A program made the translations under genes and the position numbers. From an uncultured Lachnospiraceae bacterium (GTDB lineage Bacteria > Bacillota > Clostridia > Lachnospirales > Lachnospiraceae), in NCBI GenBank assembly GCA_900316855.1, contig ONEK01000013.1, positions 1 through 59,662 of the forward strand: 59,662 nucleotides of DNA, in the 5' to 3' direction. Of the stretch, positions 7,267-15,204 are shown piece by piece. The notes below the pieces were generated by a model. It had not been told where the DNA came from. It saw nothing but the letters and a program-made list of their open reading frames with translations, and did not search any database. Within the stretch, counting starts at the first letter, position 1. Every line of letters begins with the position of its first letter.

Positions 7267-8250
7267 TCAGTGCACCTCGTGCGGGTTATCGATCCCCCGG
7301 TTCCAGCAGTCGCAGCTTTCGAAGACGCCCCTTACCATGGACTCCACGGCATCCTCGGTGTAGAAGGCCGTGTGAGGGGACAGGATGACATTCGGGAAGG
7401 AGCGCAGGATGGACATTTCATCGTTGCGGATGACGTCGCCCTCCCGGTTGTAGTAGTAAAGCCCTGCCTCGTGCTCGAGGACATCGAGCCCCGCGCCGCC
7501 GACCCTGCCGGATTCCAGCGCCCCGATCAGCGCATCCGTGTCGATCAGTGCGCCCCGTGCCGCGTTGATGATGATGACGCCGTCCTTACACTTGTCAAAC
7601 GTTTCCCGGTTTAGAATGTGATAGTTCGCCGCGTTTGCCGGAGCGTGCAGCGTGATGATATCGGACTGTGCGAGCAGCTCGTCGGCCGATACATATTCCG
7701 CGTAGGAACGGACCTCCTGGTTCGGATAGAGATCATACGCGAGAATCCTGCAGCCGAAGCCGGACAGGGACCGGATTACCGTCCTTCCAATCCTGCCGGT
7801 GCCGATGACACCGACCGTGCACGTGGAGATGTCGCGCCCCATTTTGCCCTTGAGCTGGAAATCCTGCACCTCTGCCCGCTTCTGGATCTGCGGCATTTTG
7901 CGGAGCAGCATCAGCATCATCATGATCGAGTAGTTCGCGACACCGCCCGGCGCATAGCCAACGTTCGACACCTTCATGCCGCGCTTCTTCGCTTCCTCCA
8001 TATCGATGTGGTCATATCCGATGGAACGGCAGGGCAGGTACTTCACGCCCATCTTCGCGAATGCATCAATGTAGGTCGCGCTCATATCGCAGGGCGTGGA
8101 GCAGACAGCTTCACAACCCTCCGCCATCGCAAGATTCTGCGGATTCGGATATTCCGCTGTCCAGCTGAAATCTATTCCATATTCCTTACTGAATTTCTCA
8201 GCATACGGCAGCTCGTCAAACGGCCGCAGCGAGTACAGCATTACCTTCAT
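7267..8250 (-). CDS. D-lactate dehydrogenase family (D-2-hydroxyacid dehydrogenase)
   Basis: This 327-residue NAD-dependent enzyme belongs to the D-isomer-specific 2-hydroxyacid dehydrogenases and most resembles fermentative D-lactate dehydrogenase and VanH. It shows the Rossmann motif GTGRIG (about 150-155), the signature NAARGALIDT with the substrate-binding Arg, LDVLEHE with the catalytic Glu, and HTAFYTEDA with the catalytic His. The LEHEAGLYYYN loop is typical of the LdhA/VanH branch. It most likely reduces pyruvate to D-lactate. No VanA/X partners are nearby, so resistance is unlikely. GGAGGTG lies eight bases before the ATG. It is monocistronic, with 0.5 kb of repeat DNA upstream. Confidence 0.9.
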   Translation of the reverse strand: MKVMLYSLRPFDELPYAEKFSKEYGIDFSWTAEYPNPQNLAMAEGCEAVCSTPCDMSATYIDAFAKMGVKYLPCRSIGYDHIDMEEAKKRGMKVSNVGYAPGGVANYSIMMMLMLLRKMPQIQKRAEVQDFQLKGKMGRDISTCTVGVIGTGRIGRTVIRSLSGFGCRILAYDLYPNQEVRSYAEYVSADELLAQSDIITLHAPANAANYHILNRETFDKCKDGVIIINAARGALIDTDALIGALESGRVGGAGLDVLEHEAGLYYYNREGDVIRNDEMSILRSFPNVILSPHTAFYTEDAVESMVRGVFESCDCWNRGIDNPHEVH

Positions 8251-8450
8251 CAGATCACACCTCCGGAAAAGAGTCCTTCACCAGTCCATACTGCGAGGAT
8301 CAATTGCCATGATTGTAGCACCAGATGGACGGAACTGCGCTGCGGAAGCGGGAAAATCTGAACATGTTCCGGGGAATAACGCCACAGGCGGCAGAGCGTG
8401 CCCGCTTCCCTCCCGCGCGGACGCGGTAGGAAGACGGTACTGGCAGAGCC

Positions 8451-8735
8451 CGGCGACAAGACGCACTCGCTTCGCTCCTGCGTTGACGCAGCAGCGAGGT
8501 TAACGGAAACGAAAGATATGAGCTGCGTCCGGCTGGATCTTGCCCTCGGCGACAAGGCGCACTCGCTGACGCTCCTGCGCTGGCGCAGCAGAAGGGCTGA
8601 TGGAAACGAAAGATATTGGGCCGCGTCTGGCTGGATTCTTGCCCTCGGCGACAAGGCGCACTCGCTGACGCTCCTGCGCTGACGCGGCAGAAGGGCTGAC
8701 GTAAACGAAAGATATTGAGCCGCGTCTGGCTCAGG
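8451..8735. repeat. Three tandem repeats of about 96-99 bp
   Basis: Unit starts are CGGCGACAAG at 8451, 8547 and 8646, giving lengths 96, 99 and a slightly shortened third. Copies 2 and 3 are nearly identical; copy 1 is more diverged. Each holds CTCCTGCG followed by GACGCAGCAG-like sequence (a small GCGC-type stem) and GAAACGAAAGATAT. A fourth, very degenerate unit may cover 8395-8450. The unit is divisible by three and stays open in two minus-strand frames, but no ribosome site or start supports translation. Nothing else is recognised in 8251-8450. Confidence 0.8.
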
Positions 8736-8764
8736 CACAGCCTTCGCCAATCATGTGCCAAAGG

Positions 8765-8805
8765 TATAACAAACGGGATGGCTGGAAGCCATCCCGTTTG
8801 TTATA
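8765..8805 (-). terminator. Terminator-like hairpin after tRNA-Pro
   Basis: An 18-bp perfect stem (arms 8765-8782 and 8788-8805, core AAACGGGATGGC, five-base loop) begins immediately after the tRNA 3' end on the minus strand. The U tract is weak (GTTTGTTATA). It probably ends the tRNA transcript. Confidence 0.7.
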
Positions 8806-8879
8806 TCGAGGCGACAAGATTCGAACTTGCGGCCTCTGCGTCCCGAACGCAGCGCTCTACCAAACTGAGCCACGCCTCG
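8806..8879 (-). tRNA. tRNA-Pro (anticodon CGG)
   Basis: The minus strand folds as a complete 74-nt tRNA. Acceptor CGAGGCG pairs with CGCCTCG; the D arm is GCTC/GAGC with a GG in the loop. The anticodon stem CTGCG/CGCAG closes the loop TTCGGGA, giving anticodon CGG (Pro). The T arm is GCAAG/CTTGT with TTCGAAT, and the discriminator is A. CCA is not encoded and must be added. It reads the Pro codon CCG, common in this GC-rich sequence. Confidence 0.96.
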
Positions 8880-8925
8880 AACTGATTCACTCTTTACTCG
8901 ACCCTTTCTTTCAAGAGCATTCACA

Positions 8926-8954
8926 ATCATACTAAATTCAAATGTTGAAGTCAA
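8926..8954 (-). promoter_or_regulatory. Promoter of tRNA-Pro
   Basis: Read on the minus strand: TTGACT (8954-8949), a 17-bp spacer and TATGAT (8931-8926). Transcription would begin about 40 nt before the tRNA. Confidence 0.75.
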
Positions 8955-8976
8955 GCATGGAATTTTCGAAATGCTG

Positions 8977-9498
8977 TCAGGCTTCACCGGCAGAGATGCG
9001 GCGCAGGGAGGGGAGGAGTCGCTCGTAGTGGAGGAACTGTCCCTCCAGTCCGAGAGCCGTGATTTCGCCTAGGGTGGCAAGGCGGAAGCCTTCGGTCTCG
9101 GATTCCTGCGGGTGGACGTCAGCGGGGGTGAAGTCCACCCGGATGTGGTAGATGTCCACGAAGTAGTTGTTGTGTTCCGCAGGAGAATCGCTCCGGTAGG
9201 TGTCGATGAGCCGGACTGCGGCGTGGTCCAGGTTAAGTCCGGTCTCTTCGCTGACCTCACGGCGCACGGCTTCCTCCGATGTTTCCCCCGCCTGTACGCC
9301 GCCGCCGGAGACCTCAAACGTACCGGGTGCCCACTGCTTGTTCATTTTGCGCCGGGTGATCAGGAAATGCCCGTACGGATCGGTGACGATGCCGAGGACG
9401 GTCAGATGATAGTCGCCGTCCTGCATGGTCCAGTCGTTTCGCTTCATGGTGCGGCCGGTCAGCCGCTTGTTACTGTCGTAAATATCCCAGAGTTCCAT
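8977..9498 (-). CDS. Nudix hydrolase
   Basis: This 173-residue cytosolic protein carries a complete Nudix box at residues 66-88 (GGVQAG-E-TSEEAVR-REVSEETGL, fitting GX5EX7REUXEEXGU), which binds Mg2+ and cleaves nucleoside diphosphates linked to another group. The N-terminal WDIYDSNKRLTG followed by HLTVLGIVTD resembles the isopentenyl-diphosphate isomerase-like/YfcD branch. The natural substrate cannot be told from sequence. It ends about 20 bp from the tRNA promoter and is preceded by a degenerate structured repeat. Relatives include 8-oxo-dGTP and ADP-ribose hydrolases. Confidence 0.88.
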   Translation of the reverse strand: MELWDIYDSNKRLTGRTMKRNDWTMQDGDYHLTVLGIVTDPYGHFLITRRKMNKQWAPGTFEVSGGGVQAGETSEEAVRREVSEETGLNLDHAAVRLIDTYRSDSPAEHNNYFVDIYHIRVDFTPADVHPQESETEGFRLATLGEITALGLEGQFLHYERLLPSLRRISAGEA

Positions 9499-9536
9499 AT
9501 GGAGATTAAGGTATCAAAGGTTCCTGCTGCGATAAA

Positions 9537-9600
9537 GTGACATACAAATTGCTGCGCAGTTTTTTCGCTGTTTTTGCAGTACTGCAAACATCCGGAAGCC
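9537..9600. repeat. Degenerate copy of the left half of the structured repeat
   Basis: The sequence from GTGACATACAAATTGCT through CTGCAAACATCCGGAAG follows the order of bases 2-60 of the element at the window start (TGACATAC, AATTGCT, CGCAG, TTCGCT, CTGCAAACATCCG) with small indels. Sequence past 9600 (TGTCAAACGCG) is only loosely similar. It sits between the degV and Nudix genes. Confidence 0.6.
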
Positions 9601-9658
9601 GCGAGGCAATTTCCGTGTCCTGTCAAACGCGTAAGATGGTGCGCCGTCCTGCGGGTCC

Positions 9659-10522
9659 TCACTCCGGATCCCGCAGCATTGCGATGCCGACGAGGCCGGG
9701 GCCGGTATTGATCGCCATTGTGGCGGTAATCTGCTCCTCAAACAGGATCTGCGCGTTGTGGTCATGCTCCTTCAGCATCCGGACCATTTCCTGCGCTTCC
9801 TCATGCGCATCTCCTTCACCGACGATGATCCATGTTTTATGCCCCAGACCGAATTTCAGTGCTTCTTCGAGAAGGCGCAGCTTACCGAAGCGTGCACCGC
9901 GGATTTTGGCAGCGGTGTAGTAGGTTCCGGTTTCATCACAGGAGATGATGGGCTTAAGCTTCAGCATCTCGCCTACTACACTGGTGACGCGGCCGATTCT
10001 GCCGCCGCGCTGCAGGTACTTCAGCGTGTCCATGTAGAAGTAGACCCTGGAATCGCCGATCTTTTTCTGCAGTCCTTCCCGGATCTCCTCAAAAGGCATT
10101 CCCGCCTGCAGCTTCTTCGCTGCCCAGATGGCAAACAGTCCGGCCGCGACGGATATATTCTTCGTATCGAATGCGAATATATCAAGGTCTTCATTCTCCT
10201 CATCGGAAGCGGCGAGGCGGACGGTATTGAATGTTCCGGACAGTCCGCTCGAGATACAGATGGCCAGAATATGTTCAAATCCCTCTGCCCTCAGGGCGTC
10301 GAACACATCCTGTACCTCCGCGAGCGAGGGCGTGGAGGTGGAAGGAAACTCGTCGGGGAAACGCCTGTAAACCATCATGGGATCAATGTCGACCCCGTCC
10401 CTGTAATCCTTTTCCGGATAGATGACCCGGAGAGGCAGGATCCGGATATCCAGCTCCTTACGGACGGATTCCGGGAGGTCACAGCCGGAATCAATCATGA
10501 CCGCTGTTTTCTGCTCATTCAT
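9659..10522 (-). CDS. DegV family fatty-acid-binding protein
   Basis: This 287-residue protein is a DegV/FakB-like protein that binds a fatty acid between two domains and presents it to a FakA-type kinase for phospholipid synthesis. Evidence: the N-terminal VMIDSGCDLPESV (family TDSxxDLP), FPSTSTPS near residue 75, ISSGLSGTFNTVRLA, and the conserved DTKNISVAAGL and LQRGGRIGRV. ATG 10522 is chosen because GGAGGAAGGACC precedes it; the in-frame extension to 10720 lies in promoter sequence. No FakA is in the window. A divergent promoter region separates it from the methyltransferase. Confidence 0.9.
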   Translation of the reverse strand: MNEQKTAVMIDSGCDLPESVRKELDIRILPLRVIYPEKDYRDGVDIDPMMVYRRFPDEFPSTSTPSLAEVQDVFDALRAEGFEHILAICISSGLSGTFNTVRLAASDEENEDLDIFAFDTKNISVAAGLFAIWAAKKLQAGMPFEEIREGLQKKIGDSRVYFYMDTLKYLQRGGRIGRVTSVVGEMLKLKPIISCDETGTYYTAAKIRGARFGKLRLLEEALKFGLGHKTWIIVGEGDAHEEAQEMVRMLKEHDHNAQILFEEQITATMAINTGPGLVGIAMLRDPE

Positions 10523-10619
10523 AGTATGGTCCTTCCTCCAGCAGCCGCAAAATGGTGACGACCTGTCAGAGACAGCATTCCGGCATGTTTCCCGCGATAA
10601 GGGAAGTTCCCCCGTCATC

Positions 10620-10647
10620 ATTGTATTTTGCGTGTTACCATGGTAAA
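10620..10647 (-). promoter_or_regulatory. degV promoter with a TTACCATGGTAA palindrome
   Basis: On the minus strand TTTACC (10647-10642), a 16-bp spacer and TACAAT (10625-10620) form a plausible promoter. A perfect 12-bp palindrome TTACCATGGTAA at 10635-10646 overlaps the -35 and spacer, as an operator might. Confidence 0.4.
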
Positions 10648-10745
10648 AAAGATCCGTTATTACCTTATAGAATACTCCGTCAGAAGGGGATTTTACAACT
10701 CCGGCCGATGCCCTGGACATGCGGTTTCCGGAATAGGGAGGCAGT

Positions 10746-12038
10746 ATGACAATCAGCGATTATTTATCCATGGACCTGACATCCGAACAGACTCTGGCAG
10801 ACGGTGCCACCGTGATCATCCGGAGAAAGGAGGGGCGCGAGCTCAAGGCAGGAGGGGCATGGATTTACGACAATGAGATTGCATCGGTCGCGGGCCCGTT
10901 CGAAAACGGGGACATTGTGAGCGTCCGGGATTTTGACGGGTATTTCCTCGGGTACGGGTTCATGAATCTCAACTCGACGATCCGTGTCCGGATCCTGTCA
11001 CGGCGTGAGTCATCTGTGATCAGCCCTTCGTTTCTGGCAAAACGGGTGCGGGACGCCTGGAGTTATCGGAAGGCTGTGACGGACACGGCTGCCTGCAGGG
11101 TGATTTTCGGCGAGGCGGATTTCCTGCCCGGCCTTACGGTGGACAAATACGATGACATCCTGGTCGTGGAGTCCCTTGCCCTCGGACTTGAGAAGGAGCA
11201 TGCGGTTTCCGGTCTGCCTTCTCCGGTCTCGCTGAAGACTCTCTGTCTTGCGGCGCTGGTGCAGGTGCTGCAGGAGGATGGGACCCATATTCGCGGAATC
11301 TATGAGAGGAGCGATGCGAAGGTGCGGGAGAAGGAAGGCCTTCCCCGAACGAAGGGCTTCCTGTCGGAGGAGTTTGATACAAACGTTCCGATAGTTGAAA
11401 ACGGCGTGAAGTACATTGTGGATGTAAAGGACGGGCAGAAGACCGGCTTCTTTCTGGACCAGAAGTACAACCGGATGGCGATCCACAGGATCTGCACCGG
11501 CGCGGACGAGGTCCTGGACTGTTTCACCCATACGGGTTCATTCGGACTGAATGCTGCGATTGCCGGCGCACGTCACGTCACGTCCATTGACGAGTCGGAG
11601 CTTGCCATCAGTCAGGCGAGGGAAAATGCCGCCCTCAACGGCCTGCAGGACAGGATCACCTACGTCGTGGGCGACGTCTTTGATTTTCTGCCGGCGCAGG
11701 AAAAGGCAGGTAAGCAGTACGACGTCGTGATCCTGGACCCTCCTGCCTTTACGAAATCCCGCAGCTCCGTGAAAGCAGCCTCACACGGCTATCGGGAAAT
11801 CAATGCCTGCGGTATGCGGCTTGTGAAAAACGGCGGCTTCCTGGTGACCTGCTCCTGCTCCCACTTCATGGAACCGGAGCTTTTCCGGAAGGCGATCGAC
11901 GAGGCGGCGCATGATGCCCATGTGCGCCTGAGACAGGTGGAATTCCGGCAGCAGGGTCCGGACCACCCGATCCTGTGGGCGGGAGATGCCAGCTATTATC
12001 TCAAGTTTTACATTGCGCAGGTTGTGCAGGAGCTCTGA
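10746..12038 (+). CDS. RlmI-like class I SAM-dependent rRNA methyltransferase
   Basis: This 430-residue protein has the layout of RlmI-type 23S rRNA m5C methyltransferases (COG1092). An N-terminal PUA-like domain (about 20-100, including AGGAWIYDNEIA) precedes a central EEHEAD-like region and a Rossmann SAM domain. The SAM motif DCFTHTGSFGLNAA lies near residue 257, motif IV DPPAFTKS near 330, and the motif VI catalytic region TCSCSHFM near 365. The target base in this organism is not certain. GGGAGG precedes the ATG. It is followed by a separate promoter before galK. Confidence 0.87.
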   Translation: MTISDYLSMDLTSEQTLADGATVIIRRKEGRELKAGGAWIYDNEIASVAGPFENGDIVSVRDFDGYFLGYGFMNLNSTIRVRILSRRESSVISPSFLAKRVRDAWSYRKAVTDTAACRVIFGEADFLPGLTVDKYDDILVVESLALGLEKEHAVSGLPSPVSLKTLCLAALVQVLQEDGTHIRGIYERSDAKVREKEGLPRTKGFLSEEFDTNVPIVENGVKYIVDVKDGQKTGFFLDQKYNRMAIHRICTGADEVLDCFTHTGSFGLNAAIAGARHVTSIDESELAISQARENAALNGLQDRITYVVGDVFDFLPAQEKAGKQYDVVILDPPAFTKSRSSVKAASHGYREINACGMRLVKNGGFLVTCSCSHFMEPELFRKAIDEAAHDAHVRLRQVEFRQQGPDHPILWAGDASYYLKFYIAQVVQEL

Positions 12039-12048
12039 ATCACGGCGT

Positions 12049-12077
12049 TTTACGATTCCGCGCCAACCTGTTACAAT
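12049..12077 (+). promoter_or_regulatory. Promoter upstream of galK
   Basis: TTTACG (12049-12054), a 17-bp spacer and TACAAT (12072-12077) lie about 115 bp before galK, just after the stop of the methyltransferase gene. It would drive galK and possibly the whole EPS locus. Confidence 0.5.
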
Positions 12078-12192
12078 GAAGAATGATTCTGAGGCTTTAT
12101 GCCCTTTGGGGCGGCCGGAGGGGACAAAGCGCGGATTCTTTGCACATTCCCGTGGGTGAGTCCGGTCCGGTGCATGCAGAGACAGGAGGGAA

Positions 12193-13383
12193 ATGGATAC
12201 CATGACAGGACAGCAGACTGCACTGCAGGCATTCCGGCAGCAGTTCGGCGATTCCGGAGATATCAGGCTGTTTTTTGCGCCAGGCAGGGTAAATCTGATC
12301 GGGGAACATACTGACTACAACGGCGGCCATGTCTTCCCGTGTGCCATCACACTGGGAACCTACGCCGCAGCAAGGAAACGCAGCGACCGGAAGCTGCGCT
12401 TTTTCTCCGCCAATTTTCCGGAGACCGGAGTGAGGGAGACCTCACTGGACGAGCTGAATCCGTTGGAGAAATGCGGCTGGATCGGTTATCCCAAGGGAGT
12501 TGTCTGGGCGTTTGCGGAACGGGGCTGCAGGCTGGACCGGGGCTTTGACATGGCGATTTACGGCGATATCCCCAATGGCTCCGGGCTGTCGTCCTCCGCA
12601 TCACTCGAAGTCCTGACAGGACTCGTGCTGCGCTCACTGTACGGTTTCGAGGAAATTACAAATCAGGACCTTGCCCTGATCGGACAGAAGTCCGAGAACG
12701 AATACAACGGCATGCACTGCGGCATCATGGATCAGTTCGCTTCCGCCATGGGAATGGAAAACCATGCCATTTTCCTGGACTGCAGTACGCTGCAGTACAC
12801 CTACGCCCCCATTGAGCTGCAGGGCATGAAGCTGCAGGTTACGAATACGAATAAGAAGCACTCCCTCGTGGACTCGGAATACAACCTGCGCAGGGAGCAG
12901 TGCGCAGAGGCCCTGAAGGACCTGCAGCAGGAGCTTCCGGTTCATGCGCTGGGCGAACTTTCCATTGAACAGTATGAAACATACAAGAGCCTGATCCGGG
13001 ACGAGGTCTGCCGCCGCAGAGCGAAGCATGCCGTGTACGAGAATCAGCGCACAATTCAGGCGGTGGAAGCCCTGCAGGCAAGAGACCTTCAGAAGTTCGG
13101 ACGGCTGATGAATGAGTCGCATGTCTCGCTCCGTGATGATTACGAGACCAGCTGTCCCGAGGCGGACATTCTTGCGGAAGAGGCCTGGAAGATTCCGGGC
13201 GTGATTGGTTCCCGGATTACCGGCGGCGGCTTCGGCGGCTGCACGGTCAGCATTGTCAGGGACGAGGCAGTGGAGGAGTTCATCTCGACTCTGTCGGGCA
13301 TCTACCGGGAGAAAGTCGGCTTTGACGCATCGTTCTATTCACTGGGCATCGGCGGCGGCCCGCGGGAAATTACGGAAACATGA
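12193..13383 (+). CDS. Galactokinase
   Basis: GalK phosphorylates alpha-D-galactose at C1 in the Leloir pathway. The 396-residue protein shows all GHMP-kinase motifs: the galactose signature GRVNLIGEHTDYNGG (about 37-51), the phosphate loop PNGSGLSSSASLE (about 125-137), MDQFASAMG with the catalytic Asp, and GGGFGGC near the C terminus. AGGAGG at 12184-12189 is three bases before ATG 12193 and twelve before an in-frame ATG at 12202, so the start could be either. Its stop overlaps the next ATG by four bases, coupling it to the polysaccharide locus. That hints galactose-derived sugar nucleotides feed the polymer, although galT and galE are absent here. Confidence 0.95.
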   Translation: MDTMTGQQTALQAFRQQFGDSGDIRLFFAPGRVNLIGEHTDYNGGHVFPCAITLGTYAAARKRSDRKLRFFSANFPETGVRETSLDELNPLEKCGWIGYPKGVVWAFAERGCRLDRGFDMAIYGDIPNGSGLSSSASLEVLTGLVLRSLYGFEEITNQDLALIGQKSENEYNGMHCGIMDQFASAMGMENHAIFLDCSTLQYTYAPIELQGMKLQVTNTNKKHSLVDSEYNLRREQCAEALKDLQQELPVHALGELSIEQYETYKSLIRDEVCRRRAKHAVYENQRTIQAVEALQARDLQKFGRLMNESHVSLRDDYETSCPEADILAEEAWKIPGVIGSRITGGGFGGCTVSIVRDEAVEEFISTLSGIYREKVGFDASFYSLGIGGGPREITET

Positions 13384-14426
13384 AATTACTGACAGCCATT
13401 GTCCCCTGCTACAACGAGGAAGAGAATGTTCCTTACTTTTATGAGGAATTCTGCAAAAACATACCCTTCTTCGGGCAGCATGGGATCGATTATGAATTAC
13501 TGTATATTGATGACGGCTCCGCAGATCGCACCGCGGAGGAGGTAAAGAAGCTCCGCGCGCAGGATCCGAGGGTAAAGCTGGTATCGTTCTCCCGCAACTT
13601 CGGCAAGGAGGCAGCGATGTATGCCGGTCTCCAGCACGCGAAGGGGGACTACGTGGCGATCATGGATGCGGATCTGCAGGATCCGCCCTCGCTCCTGCCG
13701 GAAATGTTCGGTTTTCTGTGGGATGGCTATGACCAGGCTGCGACCCGGCGTGTCACCAGGGCAGGTGAGCCGCCGGTCCGGTCGTTCTTCGCCCGCAGGT
13801 TTTACCGCATTATCAACCGCTTCTCCAGGACGGAGATCGTAGACGGCGCACGGGATTTCCGGCTCATGAACCGGAAGGTGGTGGACGCCATCCTGAAGGT
13901 AACGGAATACAACCGCTTCTCAAAGGGAATATTCTCGTGGGTCGGCTTTAAAACGAAGTGGATTGATTTTGAGAACGTGGAGCGTGTGCACGGAAAGACA
14001 AAGTGGAACTTCTGGTCGCTGTTTGTCTACGCGCTCGACGGCATTGTTGCCTATTCGACTGTACCGCTGGCGATTGCTGCAGCGGCGGGCATGTTCCTGT
14101 TCTTCATCGCGATTCTGATGATCCTGTTCATCATTATCCGCAAGCTGGCATTCGGAGACCCGACGAGCGGCTGGCCGTCCATGGTCTGCATTATCCTGCT
14201 GGTTTCCGGACTGCAGCTTCTGTGTATCGGCATAATCGGGCAGTATCTGTCCAAAACCTATCTGGAGGTCAAGAACCGTCCGATTTATCTCGTGGAGGAG
14301 GAGCTGGGAACCGATGTGTCCGAATCTGCGGCGGGAAGTGCAAAAGCTCACGCGGCATGGTTTCCGGAGGCTTCTTCAGATGAAGGCAGCGCCGCACGGA
14401 CTCCCGGCGGCAGGGACAGCGGATGA
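13380..14426 (+). CDS. GT2 glycosyltransferase, polyprenyl-phosphate sugar type (GtrB/DPM1-like)
   Basis: This 348-residue protein has an N-terminal GT-A domain (IVPCYNEEENVPYFYEEF, DDGSADRT, then MDADLQDPP as the DxD-type metal site) and two C-terminal membrane helices (about 225-250 and 260-285). That is the architecture of dolichol/undecaprenyl-phosphate glycosyltransferases such as GtrB and ArnC. It probably moves a sugar from a nucleotide donor to undecaprenyl phosphate at the inner membrane face. The C-terminal 45 residues are Ala/Ser/Glu-rich and probably disordered. Both ends overlap neighbouring genes by four bases (ATGA). Confidence 0.88.
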   Translation: MKLLTAIVPCYNEEENVPYFYEEFCKNIPFFGQHGIDYELLYIDDGSADRTAEEVKKLRAQDPRVKLVSFSRNFGKEAAMYAGLQHAKGDYVAIMDADLQDPPSLLPEMFGFLWDGYDQAATRRVTRAGEPPVRSFFARRFYRIINRFSRTEIVDGARDFRLMNRKVVDAILKVTEYNRFSKGIFSWVGFKTKWIDFENVERVHGKTKWNFWSLFVYALDGIVAYSTVPLAIAAAAGMFLFFIAILMILFIIIRKLAFGDPTSGWPSMVCIILLVSGLQLLCIGIIGQYLSKTYLEVKNRPIYLVEEELGTDVSESAAGSAKAHAAWFPEASSDEGSAARTPGGRDSG

Positions 14427-15199
14427 GTGCCGCAGACATACAGTCACCGGCGGTATCCGTCGTGATGCCGGTTTATAATGCGGCGCCTTTCCTGGAAACA
14501 TCCATCGGCTGCGTGCTGGCGCAGACCTTTTCGGACTGGGAGCTTATCCTCGTCAATGACGGCTCTTCGGACGGCAGCGTGGAGAAAATCCGCGGCATCC
14601 GGGAACGTCATCCCGAAGCACGCATCCGCCTGCTCGACGACGGCCGCAATGACGGTGCGGCAGCTGCCCGCAATAAGGGTATCCGTGCGGCCGGGGGACG
14701 CTATCTTGCCTTCCTTGATGCGGATGACCTGTGGCTTCCCGGGAAGCTGGACCATCAGGTACGTTTTATGGAGGAGACCGGGGCGGCTTTTTCCTGCACC
14801 GCCTATGAATTCGGTGATACGAAGGGGAAAGGGACAGGGCGGATTGTTCACGCAAAGCCCTGCCTGACTTATAAAAAGGCGCTCACCAGGACGATTGTCT
14901 TCACGTCAACCGTAATGCTGGACCTGCATCAGCTCTCACGGGAACAGGTGCAGATGCCGGAGTGTCCCTCCGAGGACACGGCATTATGGTGGCAGCTGAT
15001 GCGGGAAGGAAGCATCTGCAGGGGACTGGACGAGGTACTGACCATATACCGCAGATCAGCGGGAACTCTCTCCTCCGACAAGCGGGAAGCAGTCCGCAGG
15101 ATCTGGTACCTGTACAGGCAGAGGGAGCACCTTAACCCGTTACATGCCGCCGTATGTCTTGCGGGATGGGCGGTCCGGGCGACACTGCGCCGCCTCTGA
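14423..15199 (+). CDS. GT2 family glycosyltransferase
   Basis: This 258-residue single-domain GT-A enzyme has SVVMPVYNAAPFLETSI (about 11-27), NDGSSDGS and the metal-binding FLDADDLW (about 93-100). Later residues form the acceptor half with a PSEDTALWW motif. Donor and acceptor sugars cannot be read from sequence. There are no membrane segments, so it works at the cytosolic face. It starts inside the previous stop codon and ends six bases before the priming transferase, deep in one operon. Confidence 0.88.
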   Translation: MSAADIQSPAVSVVMPVYNAAPFLETSIGCVLAQTFSDWELILVNDGSSDGSVEKIRGIRERHPEARIRLLDDGRNDGAAAARNKGIRAAGGRYLAFLDADDLWLPGKLDHQVRFMEETGAAFSCTAYEFGDTKGKGTGRIVHAKPCLTYKKALTRTIVFTSTVMLDLHQLSREQVQMPECPSEDTALWWQLMREGSICRGLDEVLTIYRRSAGTLSSDKREAVRRIWYLYRQREHLNPLHAAVCLAGWAVRATLRRL

Positions 15200-15204
15200 A
15201 ATCT

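Noticed and set aside
7267..8250. VanH of a vancomycin resistance cluster
   Set aside because: The enzyme resembles VanH, but no D-Ala-D-Lac ligase or VanX dipeptidase is present beside it; fermentative D-lactate dehydrogenase is simpler.
8451..8735. CRISPR array
   Set aside because: The repeats are 96-99 bp, contiguous, without unique spacers, and no cas genes are nearby.
8250..8750. A repeat protein encoded by the tandem repeats on the minus strand
   Set aside because: Two minus-strand frames are open at once, neither has a ribosome site or proper start, and the third unit has a different length. Shared openness is better explained by composition.
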